From Prochlorococcus sp. MIT 1300 (GTDB lineage Bacteria; Cyanobacteriota; Cyanobacteriia; PCC-6307; Cyanobiaceae), in contig NZ_CP139302.1 in NCBI RefSeq assembly GCF_034092375.1, forward strand, positions 992,001 through 1,056,000: a stretch of 64,000 nt of DNA, read 5' to 3'. Below, piece by piece: positions 20,641 to 28,956 of the stretch. Every line of letters starts with the position of its first letter. Position 1 is the stretch's first letter. Both the position numbers and the translations under genes were made by a program. Below the pieces are notes generated by a model. That model was given only the letters and a program-made list of their open reading frames with translations, searched no databases and was not told the DNA's origin.

Positions 20641-20739
20641 ATGTCACTTCTGGAAGTTCTTGCAGATAACACGCAAGAAAGCAGTACTGGCAATGCTTTT
20701 TACCAGCCAAAGCCTAAAGAAGAGATTTCTTCTCTTTAG
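20641..20739 (+). CDS. Candidate 32-codon small ORF
   Basis: In the 288-nt gap between rpaA and the tRNA terminator, an ATG at 20641 opens a frame that ends at TAG 20737-20739. The predicted peptide begins MSLLEVLADNTQESSTG and ends PKPKEEISSL, a soluble acidic sequence with an amino-acid balance like real protein. There is no strong Shine-Dalgarno. A longer open frame in another register across the same place runs into the tRNA and is spurious. Not recognised; only conservation could confirm it. The rest of this gap shows nothing except the presumed rpaA promoter. Confidence 0.35.
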   Translation: MSLLEVLADNTQESSTGNAFYQPKPKEEISSL

Positions 20740-20789
20740 AAAGTCTTCCAATTCACGCCATGCTCTGTTGCGCATTTTGCAAATTAGAA

Positions 20790-20818
20790 AGAAAAAGCCA
20801 CAGCTAAAGCTGTGGCTT
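20790..20818 (-). terminator. Rho-independent terminator of tRNA-Asn
   Basis: Read on the minus strand, AGCCACAGC and GCTGTGGCT pair with a 4-nt loop (stem of 9), followed directly by TTTTTCTTTC. It starts about 17 nt after the 3' end of the tRNA gene on the same strand. Confidence 0.85.
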
Positions 20819-20833
20819 GATTTAAAGATGAAA

Positions 20834-20905
20834 CTCCCCGGGCGGGATTCGAACCTGCGACCAATCGATTAACAGTCGACCGCTCTACCGCTGAGCTACC
20901 GAGGA
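20834..20905 (-). tRNA. trnN-GUU: tRNA-Asn (GUU)
   Basis: A 72-nt cloverleaf on the minus strand. The acceptor pairs TCCTCGG with CCGGGGA, with a G discriminator and no encoded CCA. The D-arm is GCTCAGCGGTAGAGC, the anticodon loop is CTGTTAA (anticodon GTT) and the T-arm contains GGTTCGAATCC. It is followed by its own terminator and preceded by a short gap to the ABC ATPase stop, so it is probably a single-gene unit. Confidence 0.97.
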
Positions 20906-20933
20906 TTGAACCCAGGAAACTTACCGTTCATAC

Positions 20934-21611
20934 CTACCTGCCGGCAAGTGGTTGAATCTCCTTTCTTAAAGTTGTTCCCTCTTTCCAAGAGCCCAGTTGA
21001 CCATTTTTCATGAGAATTGCTGCATCTGCATGCTCCAATTCCTCAAGGCGGTGGGTGATCCAAAATGCCGCTAGAGGGTCTTGAGATCGATGGCAAAGCG
21101 CTTTGACTATCGAGAGGACTTTCTGCTGGCTCGAGGGGTCTAGCAAGGCTGTAGGCTCATCTAAAAGCAACAACGTTGCCTTACTCGCAAGAGCGCCTGC
21201 AAGAGCAAGTCTTTGTTTCTGACCTCCACTGAGAGTATGAATTGGACAAGTCTCCAAACCTGACATCCCTACTTGTTTCATCGCCGTAGCAATCCGTTCT
21301 TCACGTTCATGCTCTGTAAGGTTGCTAGGAAGACTAAGCATCACATCACTTTTCGAACTAGGCATAAGCAACTGATGATCTGGATTTTGAAACATCAATG
21401 CAGGCTTGAAATTGCAATGCAAAAAACCAGATTGAGGTTTTATTAACCCACTTATCAATTTGAAAAGAGTACTTTTGCCACAACCATTGCTACCTACCAG
21501 CATCCACAAACCAGGACCAGGTATATCAAAACTGCAATCAACCAAAGCCTTCTTACCAGAAGGCCAAGCAAAGGTGACCTTCCGAAGGAAGAGCTGACTC
21601 TGCTCTGGCAT
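20934..21611 (-). CDS. ABC transporter ATP-binding protein, ECF/CbiO-like
   Basis: A 225-residue ATPase. Walker A is VGSNGCGKSTLF (about 38-49), the Q-loop is FQNPDHQLLMPS (about 74-85), the signature is LSGGQKQRLALAGALASKA (about 127-145) and Walker B is LLLLDEPTALLD. The NPD-Q form of the Q-loop is typical of energy-coupling-factor ATPases, which take up vitamins or transition metals with a separate S component. No transporter partner lies next to it, so the substrate is unknown. It is somewhat short for an EcfA, but all motifs are intact. Confidence 0.82.
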   Translation of the reverse strand: MPEQSQLFLRKVTFAWPSGKKALVDCSFDIPGPGLWMLVGSNGCGKSTLFKLISGLIKPQSGFLHCNFKPALMFQNPDHQLLMPSSKSDVMLSLPSNLTEHEREERIATAMKQVGMSGLETCPIHTLSGGQKQRLALAGALASKATLLLLDEPTALLDPSSQQKVLSIVKALCHRSQDPLAAFWITHRLEELEHADAAILMKNGQLGSWKEGTTLRKEIQPLAGR

Positions 21612-21643
21612 TAATTTGGATTGCTTGACATAAGAACCTTCAT

Positions 21644-21907
21644 TTAAGCCTCGAAAGAAAAGCCTGGGCGCTTCACTCCCCCTGAGGCAGCAGTCTTCTC
21701 ATACATTTGTACTGCAAGTACCTCACTGAGTAAAACAGTGACTTTTTTCTCCTCAACCTTTTCGCAGGTCAACTCTAAAAGGTGCGGATGACCTTTTTCC
21801 ATACACCTACGAACCTCATAATAAAGAGCCAAAGCATCCTTTGGATCCTTACGTTGAACGGACAAAGGTAGAGGGCTCAATTTCAGTGCCAACTCAATGA
21901 CGTACAC
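21644..21907 (-). CDS. UPF0367 family protein
   Basis: An 87-residue protein of a family conserved in cyanobacteria (UPF0367). It starts with GTG ([20 protein letters not shown]) and ends with [14 protein letters not shown], a conserved tail. The middle contains [20 protein letters not shown]. It seems soluble with no membrane helix. Its function is unknown. It lies upstream of the ABC ATPase on the same strand (32-nt gap) and marks the border to the glycosyltransferase block. The 229 nt on its left flank towards the DUF2079 gene hold no convincing gene. Confidence 0.85.
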   Translation of the reverse strand: MYVIELALKLSPLPLSVQRKDPKDALALYYEVRRCMEKGHPHLLELTCEKVEEKKVTVLLSEVLAVQMYEKTAASGGVKRPGFSFEA

Positions 21908-22136
21908 AGGGCAAATTAGAAGCGCACTTCATTCTTGCCAAAGAAAAGGCACAAAAACGTAAAAACATGTGCCGGATAATTTTCCAAATGCAAGTAGGGC
22001 CTCTCCAGCGCCTAAGGGAACATCTTTCAAATCACCTAAGCCAACAACAACATTTCAAAAAGTTTCCGAGAGCATAATTAAGCATAAATAATATTAATGC
22101 CAATTCAGCTTAGGAACCAAATTTATACAAGAGCGA

Positions 22137-23765
22137 TTAGCTAGACGGCTGAAGTGATATAGCAGAGATATTCTCCAGTAAAAGCTCTAAAGATTTATCA
22201 ACATTTGGATCTGAAGGTCCATTTAGTTTATACAAAACCAAGCCATCTTCAACAGTCTGAGGGGAATACTTTCCTTTCAGATCCCTTAATTTAAGAATAA
22301 TTTCCTGAAGATCTCTCCATTCTGTTTTGAAAACATGTGCATACCTCTGATGCTCATCAACGTCTACAAGTATCCATTCAACATCTCTATCAGAACCATA
22401 TCTATCCCGATAATTTATGTGGTAAGGGAAGCGAATCAAAACTTCCCTTGCCGACAAATGTGGCACCAATGAGGAACTAGCGGAAACACTTGCATTGACT
22501 GGTATAGAGCTCATTATCTTTCTTGCAGTATTGCCATGTTTCCACTGAGCAACTGGTGCTCTGTACACCCAAGGATTAATACTCTGGGGTACCATCCAAG
22601 ACAGAGTACGGTTTGGGTTACTTGTTAGCATAAAGATAAAAGATAAGGCGATAAATCCAGACCAAATCCTCCTTATATTTTTTTTGTAAAACAAGTAACT
22701 TCTATCTTTCCACCAATATATTGATCCAGCAAATAAACCAGGAACCACTAAGTATGTATAACGCCAATTAATTGCGAGAGGGTTACCTTGCGCAAGCAAT
22801 AATCCAGCCAAAGGTAAACCCATAAGCAACCATGCATCCAAGGAGAGAAATGGAACAAACAACAAAGGGAGCCCTTGGCCAGCTAGATAACGAAGTGTCT
22901 TACCTGGAGGATTTACAAACTCTTTCAAAACAACTAAAGGTTGCTTTAGTGCAAAGCCTATGACTTCAAGGCTACTCGCCTTATCTTGGCCGGAAACATA
23001 TTGACCAAAGTTCTCAATCATAAAGCGCTTTGCATTATCTTCGCTATAAATAGGCATAATTATATTAGTAACTATAAGGACCCATATTGCCCCATAGAGA
23101 GTAATCCATAACGCGAATTTCCATCTATATCTATCGCGATAATAAAGCCATAAGCCAACTCCCATGAGAACAATACCAGTATCCTCTCTAATAAGAGGAA
23201 TAGCTATGGACAATAAAACTGCCAAAAAGTCTTTTTTCTTTTCTATCGCTAACAACAACCCAAATACCAAAAAAGGCAGCTGACAAAGATCAGTAAAGTT
23301 GCCAAGGCAAGGGCCTATAACTGCATTGGCTCCATAGAATGCAAATACAATCATTCTTGCAAGCTCAATATGTAACTTGAGCTTTGCCAATTCAAAAAGA
23401 AGAAGGCCGGCTCCCGCCATAAGAGTTACTTGAATCAAAGGCAAAGCCCATTTACCAAGTAAACCAACAATAGGTATCCATAATACTAAAATGGGAGTGT
23501 AATGTTGACCTAATCGATGATATCCAACTTCTGGATATTCTCCCGAATGAACAACATTAGTCGACAGCTGGGATGAAAGTGTGCTTTCAAAAGGGTGTCC
23601 ATTCAAGCCATTCCATAAGGATTGGTAGAAAATACCTTGGTCCATTGAGGCTGTCAGACTCTGCATGCGCCAGAACTGCAAAACACAACAGCCCAAAAAG
23701 AAAGCACCTGCCGCGAGGCCTACTTGTCTATCTAAGCGCCAAAGGGGTAATCTAATTTGACTCAT
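22137..23765 (-). CDS. DUF2079 polytopic membrane protein (copy 1)
   Basis: A 542-residue protein with about ten hydrophobic helices. Marks shared with the copy at 25765-27402 are MDQGIFYQSLWNG (family form DQGxF near residue 40), PEVGYHRLGQHYTP, FTDLCQLPF and REDTG, and a C-terminal soluble part with VPHLSAREVLIRFPYH (about 445-460). DUF2079 proteins resemble GT-C glycosyltransferases that use polyprenyl-phosphate sugars, but none has a clear enzymatic test that I know of. It is the last minus-strand member of the glycosyltransferase block. The structured RNA candidate lies directly upstream on the other strand. Confidence 0.8.
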   Translation of the reverse strand: MSQIRLPLWRLDRQVGLAAGAFFLGCCVLQFWRMQSLTASMDQGIFYQSLWNGLNGHPFESTLSSQLSTNVVHSGEYPEVGYHRLGQHYTPILVLWIPIVGLLGKWALPLIQVTLMAGAGLLLFELAKLKLHIELARMIVFAFYGANAVIGPCLGNFTDLCQLPFLVFGLLLAIEKKKDFLAVLLSIAIPLIREDTGIVLMGVGLWLYYRDRYRWKFALWITLYGAIWVLIVTNIIMPIYSEDNAKRFMIENFGQYVSGQDKASSLEVIGFALKQPLVVLKEFVNPPGKTLRYLAGQGLPLLFVPFLSLDAWLLMGLPLAGLLLAQGNPLAINWRYTYLVVPGLFAGSIYWWKDRSYLFYKKNIRRIWSGFIALSFIFMLTSNPNRTLSWMVPQSINPWVYRAPVAQWKHGNTARKIMSSIPVNASVSASSSLVPHLSAREVLIRFPYHINYRDRYGSDRDVEWILVDVDEHQRYAHVFKTEWRDLQEIILKLRDLKGKYSPQTVEDGLVLYKLNGPSDPNVDKSLELLLENISAISLQPSS

Positions 23766-24008
23766 TTAATCAGCCATCGATTCAGTTGTACAGAATAAAT
23801 AGCACCATCAAAAAAAATTTTCTAGCCTTATGAACTTGACCAACATTGATCTAGCTTCTTTTACAATTTCTCCAAAAACCCATAACACCCATAAAAATCC
23901 TTGACTAAAGCTAGTCTGTATCAGTCAGGCAATAGCGAAGTGACAACGGTTCTTGAATCGCAGTCGCAAGCTTCGTGATTTGCCATATCCCACCAGGAGG
24001 AGGTGCCC

Positions 24009-24062
24009 ATGAGTCACAGTTGTTCCATCAAGGGTCTGCTGATCGCGGAGAACGTCGGCTGA
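24009..24062 (+). CDS. 17-residue small ORF with a strong ribosome-binding site
   Basis: The frame reads MSHSCSIKGLLIAENVG and stops at TGA. AGGAGGAGGT ends 4 nt before the ATG, the strongest Shine-Dalgarno I saw in the window, so translation is likely if it is transcribed. The peptide has one Cys and one His and no clear domain. It may be a leader peptide or a short secreted or regulatory peptide. Such short ORFs behind structured RNA are known downstream of the glutamine-binding Downstream-peptide motif of marine picocyanobacteria, but that link was not checked. Confidence 0.5.
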   Translation: MSHSCSIKGLLIAENVG

Positions 24063-24117
24063 TTAGTCCTATCTTTCCTTGATCAACTGGTTCCGCGCCA
24101 TAGCGGGCCCGACGAGA

Positions 24118-24150
24118 GCCCCTAGTGAGAATATTTTCCTCACTAGGGGC
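24118..24150. terminator. Perfect 12-bp hairpin between convergent transcripts
   Basis: GCCCCTAGTGAG (24118-24129) pairs exactly with CTCACTAGGGGC (24139-24150) around a 9-nt loop. It lies between the small ORF on the plus strand and the end of the DUF2079 copy 2 gene on the minus strand. Neither side has a clean T-run, so termination is plausible but not certain; it may instead protect RNA 3' ends. Confidence 0.45.
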
Positions 24151-24170
24151 ATCGTTAATGAAAATCTAAT

Positions 24171-25616
24171 CTAATTAGTCTCATTAATTGATACTTTTTC
24201 ACAAAGTTCTATGCCTACAGGCCACTGCTTACATAACCAACCTTCTTCATTAGCTTTTAACAATAAATCCTTCTGTACTTGACTACTTGAACCCCAACCA
24301 GGATCCTCTGGGTTTAACAAAAAAATGTCAAAAGCTGAATAATCCTTAAATTTGGTTCCCACTCTAGGGAAATCTACGACTTTCCTGTGACTAAGATGAG
24401 GTATAAAATAACTCGTGGTTAATAATCTCCCCTCCGTGGGGATACTCAACATTGCTTGATTGAATGGTTGTCGAACTTCTAATCGCTCTAAGTATGGTCC
24501 TGTAAAGAACCAAGGCTTTGATAAAACTGCCCAACAAAGGGCACTCCAAACGAGGCTCCTGAATGGAATATTCTTTCTACGATTGACAGCTATTCCATCT
24601 ATAGCCGCAATTACACCAATAACTGCAAGAGGCAAACTATAATGATGAATAAGTGTTCTCTGTGGAGATTCTTCAGAAAGCAAGTTTACGACAACTAAAG
24701 GTAATCCACCTAACAAAACTGGTAAAGAAGATTGTCTCCAAAAAGGGGAAAGAGAAACTGAAATCAACACGAGGTATATAAAACCACCAATCCAATCTAG
24801 ATTCTCAAAAACTAAGCTTGGATTCGTAACAAGGTTAACAATAACCTCATCTAAAGTATCACCTAAATAAGAAAACAAACCTGCGGCAGCCTTAGGTCCA
24901 GTATTGCTACCAGTTAGTAACGGATATAGAAATTTATTCAAAAAACATAACCACATTAAAGATAAACCAATCGCAGCACAAGACCAAGTCCATTTTCGCC
25001 TCAAAGCCAATTCGAATCCGATCCCTCCTACAACCAGCACTAAACCATCGCGCGCTCCAAGCAAAACAACCAACAATACGAACCAAACCCAAGGTCTATT
25101 AGATCTACAAAACCAATAGCTTGCAGCCAAAGCAGGCATAACCCAAACTTCTGGATGAAAATCAAATAGATTTACATTCAAAACAACCGGCTGAAGCCAC
25201 CAAAGCGTACAAACCAGCCAACAATGCTTATTCGGTAAACCTGCCTGCCTTCCAACACACCAAATAGGTATAGCTGTAAAGCTTAAAGCGATAGCCTGAC
25301 TCGCCAAGAGCCATTGAACACTGCTATTAAAACAATAAGGAATTGCTGCTATATAAAGAAGCCAAGCTCCATGGTCAGCCAATAGATGGCTTCCCTCCAT
25401 AGACGAATATTGGGGCAAGCCTCTACTTGCCAACCAAATCCATTGATCAAACAATCCAAGATCATAAGCATTACTCTGAAGCAAAGAATGCCTTAAGCCT
25501 GAAAACATCCAAAATAACAACGCAATGATCACGCAAATCATTATTAACTTGCGGGCAGGGAATAACTCCTCAAACGAAGGTCTACTCCTAAATTTACTAG
25601 CCAGGGAGAGTCCCAT
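24171..25616 (-). CDS. DUF2079 polytopic membrane protein (copy 2)
   Basis: A 481-residue polytopic protein, the most divergent of the three DUF2079 copies. It keeps SNAYDLGLFDQWIW (about 50-63), FDFHPEVWVMPAL, the LGARDGLVLV motif in place of REDTG, and the C-terminal IPHLSHRKVVDFPRVG (about 416-431) that corresponds to the soluble motif of the other copies. Many helices and a short soluble end suggest an inner-membrane enzyme with a periplasmic active site, as in GT-C enzymes. The acceptor is unknown. A 148-nt gap to the next upstream gene shows no feature. Confidence 0.78.
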   Translation of the reverse strand: MGLSLASKFRSRPSFEELFPARKLIMICVIIALLFWMFSGLRHSLLQSNAYDLGLFDQWIWLASRGLPQYSSMEGSHLLADHGAWLLYIAAIPYCFNSSVQWLLASQAIALSFTAIPIWCVGRQAGLPNKHCWLVCTLWWLQPVVLNVNLFDFHPEVWVMPALAASYWFCRSNRPWVWFVLLVVLLGARDGLVLVVGGIGFELALRRKWTWSCAAIGLSLMWLCFLNKFLYPLLTGSNTGPKAAAGLFSYLGDTLDEVIVNLVTNPSLVFENLDWIGGFIYLVLISVSLSPFWRQSSLPVLLGGLPLVVVNLLSEESPQRTLIHHYSLPLAVIGVIAAIDGIAVNRRKNIPFRSLVWSALCWAVLSKPWFFTGPYLERLEVRQPFNQAMLSIPTEGRLLTTSYFIPHLSHRKVVDFPRVGTKFKDYSAFDIFLLNPEDPGWGSSSQVQKDLLLKANEEGWLCKQWPVGIELCEKVSINETN

Positions 25617-25764
25617 TTTGAAGCTATATTGAACCTATTTAGAATAGCTAAATGGTGTTAAGCGGAAACAACGAAAGCATATTCAAGATAAACTGACATG
25701 GTTATTAAACTCAATTAAATTCGTAATTTTATTTTTAAAAATCTCGCGTATAGGAATTTAAATA

Positions 25765-27402
25765 CTAATTTAGTAATTGCAAGTCACCCCTTATGGAATT
25801 AATCTCCCTAACAAAGCATTCTTCATTTCGAGCATTAGTTGAACCATTGTATTCTAGTATTATAGAGTTCTTATCGCAATGAAAAACAGTATATTGACTG
25901 CTTTCAACTAATTCTTCTAATCGATTAATGCTTTTGGATACCCACAACTTGTGATGATTAAATGCGGGTGCGTATGAAAGATTAAATCTTGGTTGACTTA
26001 CTATAAAGTCTACTGAAACATCATGTCCTTTTTCATCTCTATATTGATCATTTTCCGGGAAGCGGAGTAATACCTGTCTTTGTGCAAGTTGAGGTATGAG
26101 ATGTGTTTCGGCAGATACAGCAGCTGTCCTAGGGATTAGATTGACAACTTTCCTAGCAACTTTTCCTCTAACCAGCTGCTCCTTCAAAGGCACCTTGACC
26201 CAAGGATCAATGCTGTCAGGGATAACAAAGGAAAGTGCTCGGTGAGGGTTAGCCGCCAATGCGAATGCAAAAGCGATAATCAAGCAAAACCTCCAAAATT
26301 TCCTGAATAAGCTTCTTTTAAATAAGTCAGGGTGGTCGGCTAGCCAAAATATAGTGCCAGCAAAAATCCCTGGCACTAAGTAAAGAACAAAGCGTAAATG
26401 CACCACCAAAGAGTTTCCACCCTGAGAGCTAAGTGCAACAAACAACGGAAATGCTATTAATAACCAAGTATCCAAAGCTATCAAAGGAATAAAGGCTAGT
26501 GGTAAGCCAGCAGTAATTAAAAACAAAAAAGTCTTCCCGGGGGGAGAAAATAATTCCTGAATTAGTAAAATTGGTTGGCTAATCATTGATAGCAATACAT
26601 CAATAGTGCCTCCTGACCTACCATCTAAAAAGTGTCCAAATCTTTCTTGCATAAAACGATCCGCCAACTCTGTACCAAACATAGGCATAACACTATTGGT
26701 AATTACCATGACAGCCAAACAAGAGTAAAAGCATAGTCCTAAGCCAAATAATCTCCAATTAGGCCGTCTAATAATCATCCAAACCCCCACTCCAAATCCA
26801 AGCAAGCCAACATCTTCTCTTACTAGCGGTAACAATATTGATGAAAGAAAATATAGTGGTATTTGATTTCTAGTAATGCCAAGCAAAAGACAAAAAATCA
26901 AGCAAGGGATAACACAAAGATCATGAAAATTCTCTAGGGTTGGCCCTATTACTAAAGTTGTAGAGAAATAGCTAAATACAATCCATGCAGACAATTTGGG
27001 TGGGAGATATTCATTAGCTAGGAGAAAAAGGATATACCCCCCCAACGAGATCATTCCCACCTGAATCAGAGGCAAGGACCACAGACCCAAAAAACGAACC
27101 AATGGAGTCCAAAAAAGTAATAGAGGCGTAAAGTGTTGTGCTAGGTGTCGATAACCAACCTCTGGCAAGGCGCCATCAAACATTACTGGAGCAGATAGTT
27201 CAGAAGCAAGAGTGCTCTCAAAGAAACGGCCATTAGCACTATTCCAGATTTCTTGGAGGAAAAGCCCCTGATCATAAGTCGCATTAAGAGTATAAATTCG
27301 CCAAATTTGCAAGCTTAATGTTACACAAAAGAAACCAAATATGTACCTAAAAACATAAGCATGTGCCGATTCATCCTTATTAGGTAAGAGATGAAATTTC
27401 AT
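25765..27402 (-). CDS. DUF2079 polytopic membrane protein (copy 3)
   Basis: A 545-residue protein, clearly a paralogue of copy 1 over its full length: ATYDQGLFLQEIWNSANGRF, PEVGYRHLAQHFTPLLLFW, FHDLCVIPC, LVREDVG, FSPPGKTF and, near the C-terminus, IPQLAQRQVLLRFPEN. Predicted helices are about ten. Its start overlaps the GT39 gene stop by 4 nt (27399-27402), so the two are translated from one mRNA. This coupling supports a shared lipid-linked sugar pathway. Confidence 0.8.
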   Translation of the reverse strand: MKFHLLPNKDESAHAYVFRYIFGFFCVTLSLQIWRIYTLNATYDQGLFLQEIWNSANGRFFESTLASELSAPVMFDGALPEVGYRHLAQHFTPLLLFWTPLVRFLGLWSLPLIQVGMISLGGYILFLLANEYLPPKLSAWIVFSYFSTTLVIGPTLENFHDLCVIPCLIFCLLLGITRNQIPLYFLSSILLPLVREDVGLLGFGVGVWMIIRRPNWRLFGLGLCFYSCLAVMVITNSVMPMFGTELADRFMQERFGHFLDGRSGGTIDVLLSMISQPILLIQELFSPPGKTFLFLITAGLPLAFIPLIALDTWLLIAFPLFVALSSQGGNSLVVHLRFVLYLVPGIFAGTIFWLADHPDLFKRSLFRKFWRFCLIIAFAFALAANPHRALSFVIPDSIDPWVKVPLKEQLVRGKVARKVVNLIPRTAAVSAETHLIPQLAQRQVLLRFPENDQYRDEKGHDVSVDFIVSQPRFNLSYAPAFNHHKLWVSKSINRLEELVESSQYTVFHCDKNSIILEYNGSTNARNEECFVREINSIRGDLQLLN

Positions 27403-28940
27403 TGATTTACATTATCCAAAGAAAGGAAGTAGGTTGAGCCGATAGTATTTAGACAGTCTGGCGATTCACCACAAAATAATTCTTCCAATTTTATCTTCGT
27501 TGTGCGACTGGAGAGCTTCGCATAACTTTCTTGCCATTCAAAGCTTCCTACAAGATATTTAGCCCCTTGAGAAGACCAATGCGCCAAGCTGGATTCATTA
27601 ACGTTTTCAATAGAAGTTAACCAACCTTGTCGTCTTGCAAGATTTAATAAAGTTGGATCACCTCCAGTAACAGTTACAATACGATGGTCTCCAGGAACTT
27701 CATTTCTTATTCTCTCTGCTAAGGGCATCCATATCTTTTCTTGAGTTCTTTCTAAGGACCAATAATCAAAGTTTAATATCGTAAAACTAATCAAAATATT
27801 AAAAAGAATGAGCCAAAGTTGGCTGGGCACTGAAAATATCAGAGATTTAGAGATTGTTGTTGAACAAATTACAAAGCCTCGGCCCATCAATGGGCAGGCA
27901 AATAACATTAATGGTAATTGATAATATTCATGAATTGAACTTGCACGAAAAGCAATTAAAGTAGAGGCGAACCAGCCTATGACGCCAGACATAAGAATAA
28001 ACCCTCCTAAATCTTTGCGGGTTTTCCAAAAGCCTAAGAAGGCAAGAGGCAATCCTAAAATAGCAAAATTCCGCAATGTAATTCTTAAGGCAAAGTCCAA
28101 CCAGACCTGAGTATTCAACAAAAGCCTTAGGCTGCTTCTATCAGAACTTGTGCCCCAAAAACCAAAGCTAAGGCCTGTTATTTGACCTATCTGATAAGCA
28201 TAGAAAAACCAAATAGATACAATCAATATTACAGTCATAAAATAAATAGATAAACTAGGTTTTTTTAGTATATTAAAAACGTTCAATACTAGTTTTAATA
28301 AGCCATTTTGACGATGCCTTCTAGTATTTTTTGCATGCAAAGCCAATATAGGTATCCCCAGCCAAATTAATGGTAAAACTTTAATTAAACAAGCAGCTGT
28401 AAAACTTGACCAGCTAAACATTAAAGACCAAACACTACCAGTCTTTCTCCAAGAAAAATATCTCTCAATACTTAATGCTCCAAACATTAAAAGCATTGAT
28501 TCTGCCTGAAAAGTACGCCCATAGAAAACGGTTAAAGGTAATATTGCAAAGAAAAGTCCACCCCACCAACCACTATCAGGGTCCAAAAGAATTGTTCCAA
28601 TTCGAATGACTAAAATGATTGTTATCAAACTACAAATAACGGCAGTTGAACGACCAACCCATTCGTGAATTCCTGTTAACTTATAAAGCTGACCTATTAA
28701 AAATGGAAAAAGCGGAAACTCACATTCAACAAATCCATCACTTGCACCTCCCCAATCAATTTGCGGCAACCAAATAGGCGTACCTTTAAGGGCAAAATGT
28801 CTGGCCATAGCTGCGGTATCAGCCTGACGCCAGCTATGCACACCTAGAATAGGAGACTGAATCTGAATCAAACGAAGAATTAAACCTAAAAAGACTGGGA
28901 TTGAATAATCTCGAAGTCGAAAGTTCAATAAAGCAAGCAT
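27399..28940 (-). CDS. GT39-like membrane glycosyltransferase
   Basis: About 513 residues from the ATG at 28940. The open frame reaches back to 29054, but that would overlap the DPM1-GtrA gene by 98 nt, while the inner start leaves a 16-nt gap and begins MLALLNFRLRDYSIP, right before the first helix. The N-terminal exposed loop has SWRQADTAAMARHFA, the variant acidic motif of many PMT/ArnT-like enzymes, followed by about ten helices. It is expected to transfer a sugar from polyprenyl phosphate to protein or glycan on the periplasmic face. Substrate unknown. Confidence 0.78.
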   Translation of the reverse strand: MLALLNFRLRDYSIPVFLGLILRLIQIQSPILGVHSWRQADTAAMARHFALKGTPIWLPQIDWGGASDGFVECEFPLFPFLIGQLYKLTGIHEWVGRSTAVICSLITIILVIRIGTILLDPDSGWWGGLFFAILPLTVFYGRTFQAESMLLMFGALSIERYFSWRKTGSVWSLMFSWSSFTAACLIKVLPLIWLGIPILALHAKNTRRHRQNGLLKLVLNVFNILKKPSLSIYFMTVILIVSIWFFYAYQIGQITGLSFGFWGTSSDRSSLRLLLNTQVWLDFALRITLRNFAILGLPLAFLGFWKTRKDLGGFILMSGVIGWFASTLIAFRASSIHEYYQLPLMLFACPLMGRGFVICSTTISKSLIFSVPSQLWLILFNILISFTILNFDYWSLERTQEKIWMPLAERIRNEVPGDHRIVTVTGGDPTLLNLARRQGWLTSIENVNESSLAHWSSQGAKYLVGSFEWQESYAKLSSRTTKIKLEELFCGESPDCLNTIGSTYFLSLDNVNQ

Positions 28941-28956
28941 CAGAGGTTCTTCTCTA

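Larger units (their letters stand above)
23901..24150 (+). ncRNA. Structured RNA candidate with leader ORF and 3' hairpin
   Basis: This gap of 405 nt (23766-24170) holds a stretch visibly richer in G and C than its AT-rich neighbours. In order: TTGACT (23901-23906) with a TANNNT-like TAGTCT at 23912, a helix CGAAG/CTTCG (23936-23940 with 23971-23975) enclosing a 5-bp hairpin (23947-23960), the Shine-Dalgarno AGGAGGAGGT (23995-24004), a 17-codon ORF, a CCGC/GCGG hairpin (24093-24106) and a perfect 12-bp hairpin (24118-24150). No U-run follows the last hairpin. Both flanking genes are on the opposite strand, so this would be its own transcript. The family is not assigned; a Downstream-peptide-like riboswitch is one idea, unproven. 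The first 130 nt of the gap (23766-23900) show nothing. Confidence 0.5.

Noticed and set aside
20633-20872. Open frame of 79 codons across the rpaA-tRNA gap
   Set aside because: It runs through the terminator and into the tRNA-Asn gene on the other strand, and its composition is Lys/Leu-rich noise. A shorter frame in another register is the better coding candidate.
21967-22077. 36-codon ORF in the gap between UPF0367 and DUF2079 copy 1
   Set aside because: It has a Gln/His-rich composition and no ribosome-binding site; nothing supports it as a gene.
23901-24150. tmRNA, 6S RNA, SRP RNA or RNase P RNA in the structured gap
   Set aside because: The tract lacks the tmRNA tag, the SRP GGAA apical loop and the RNase P core GAGGAAAGTCC, and it does not look like a 6S rod, so these housekeeping RNAs do not fit.
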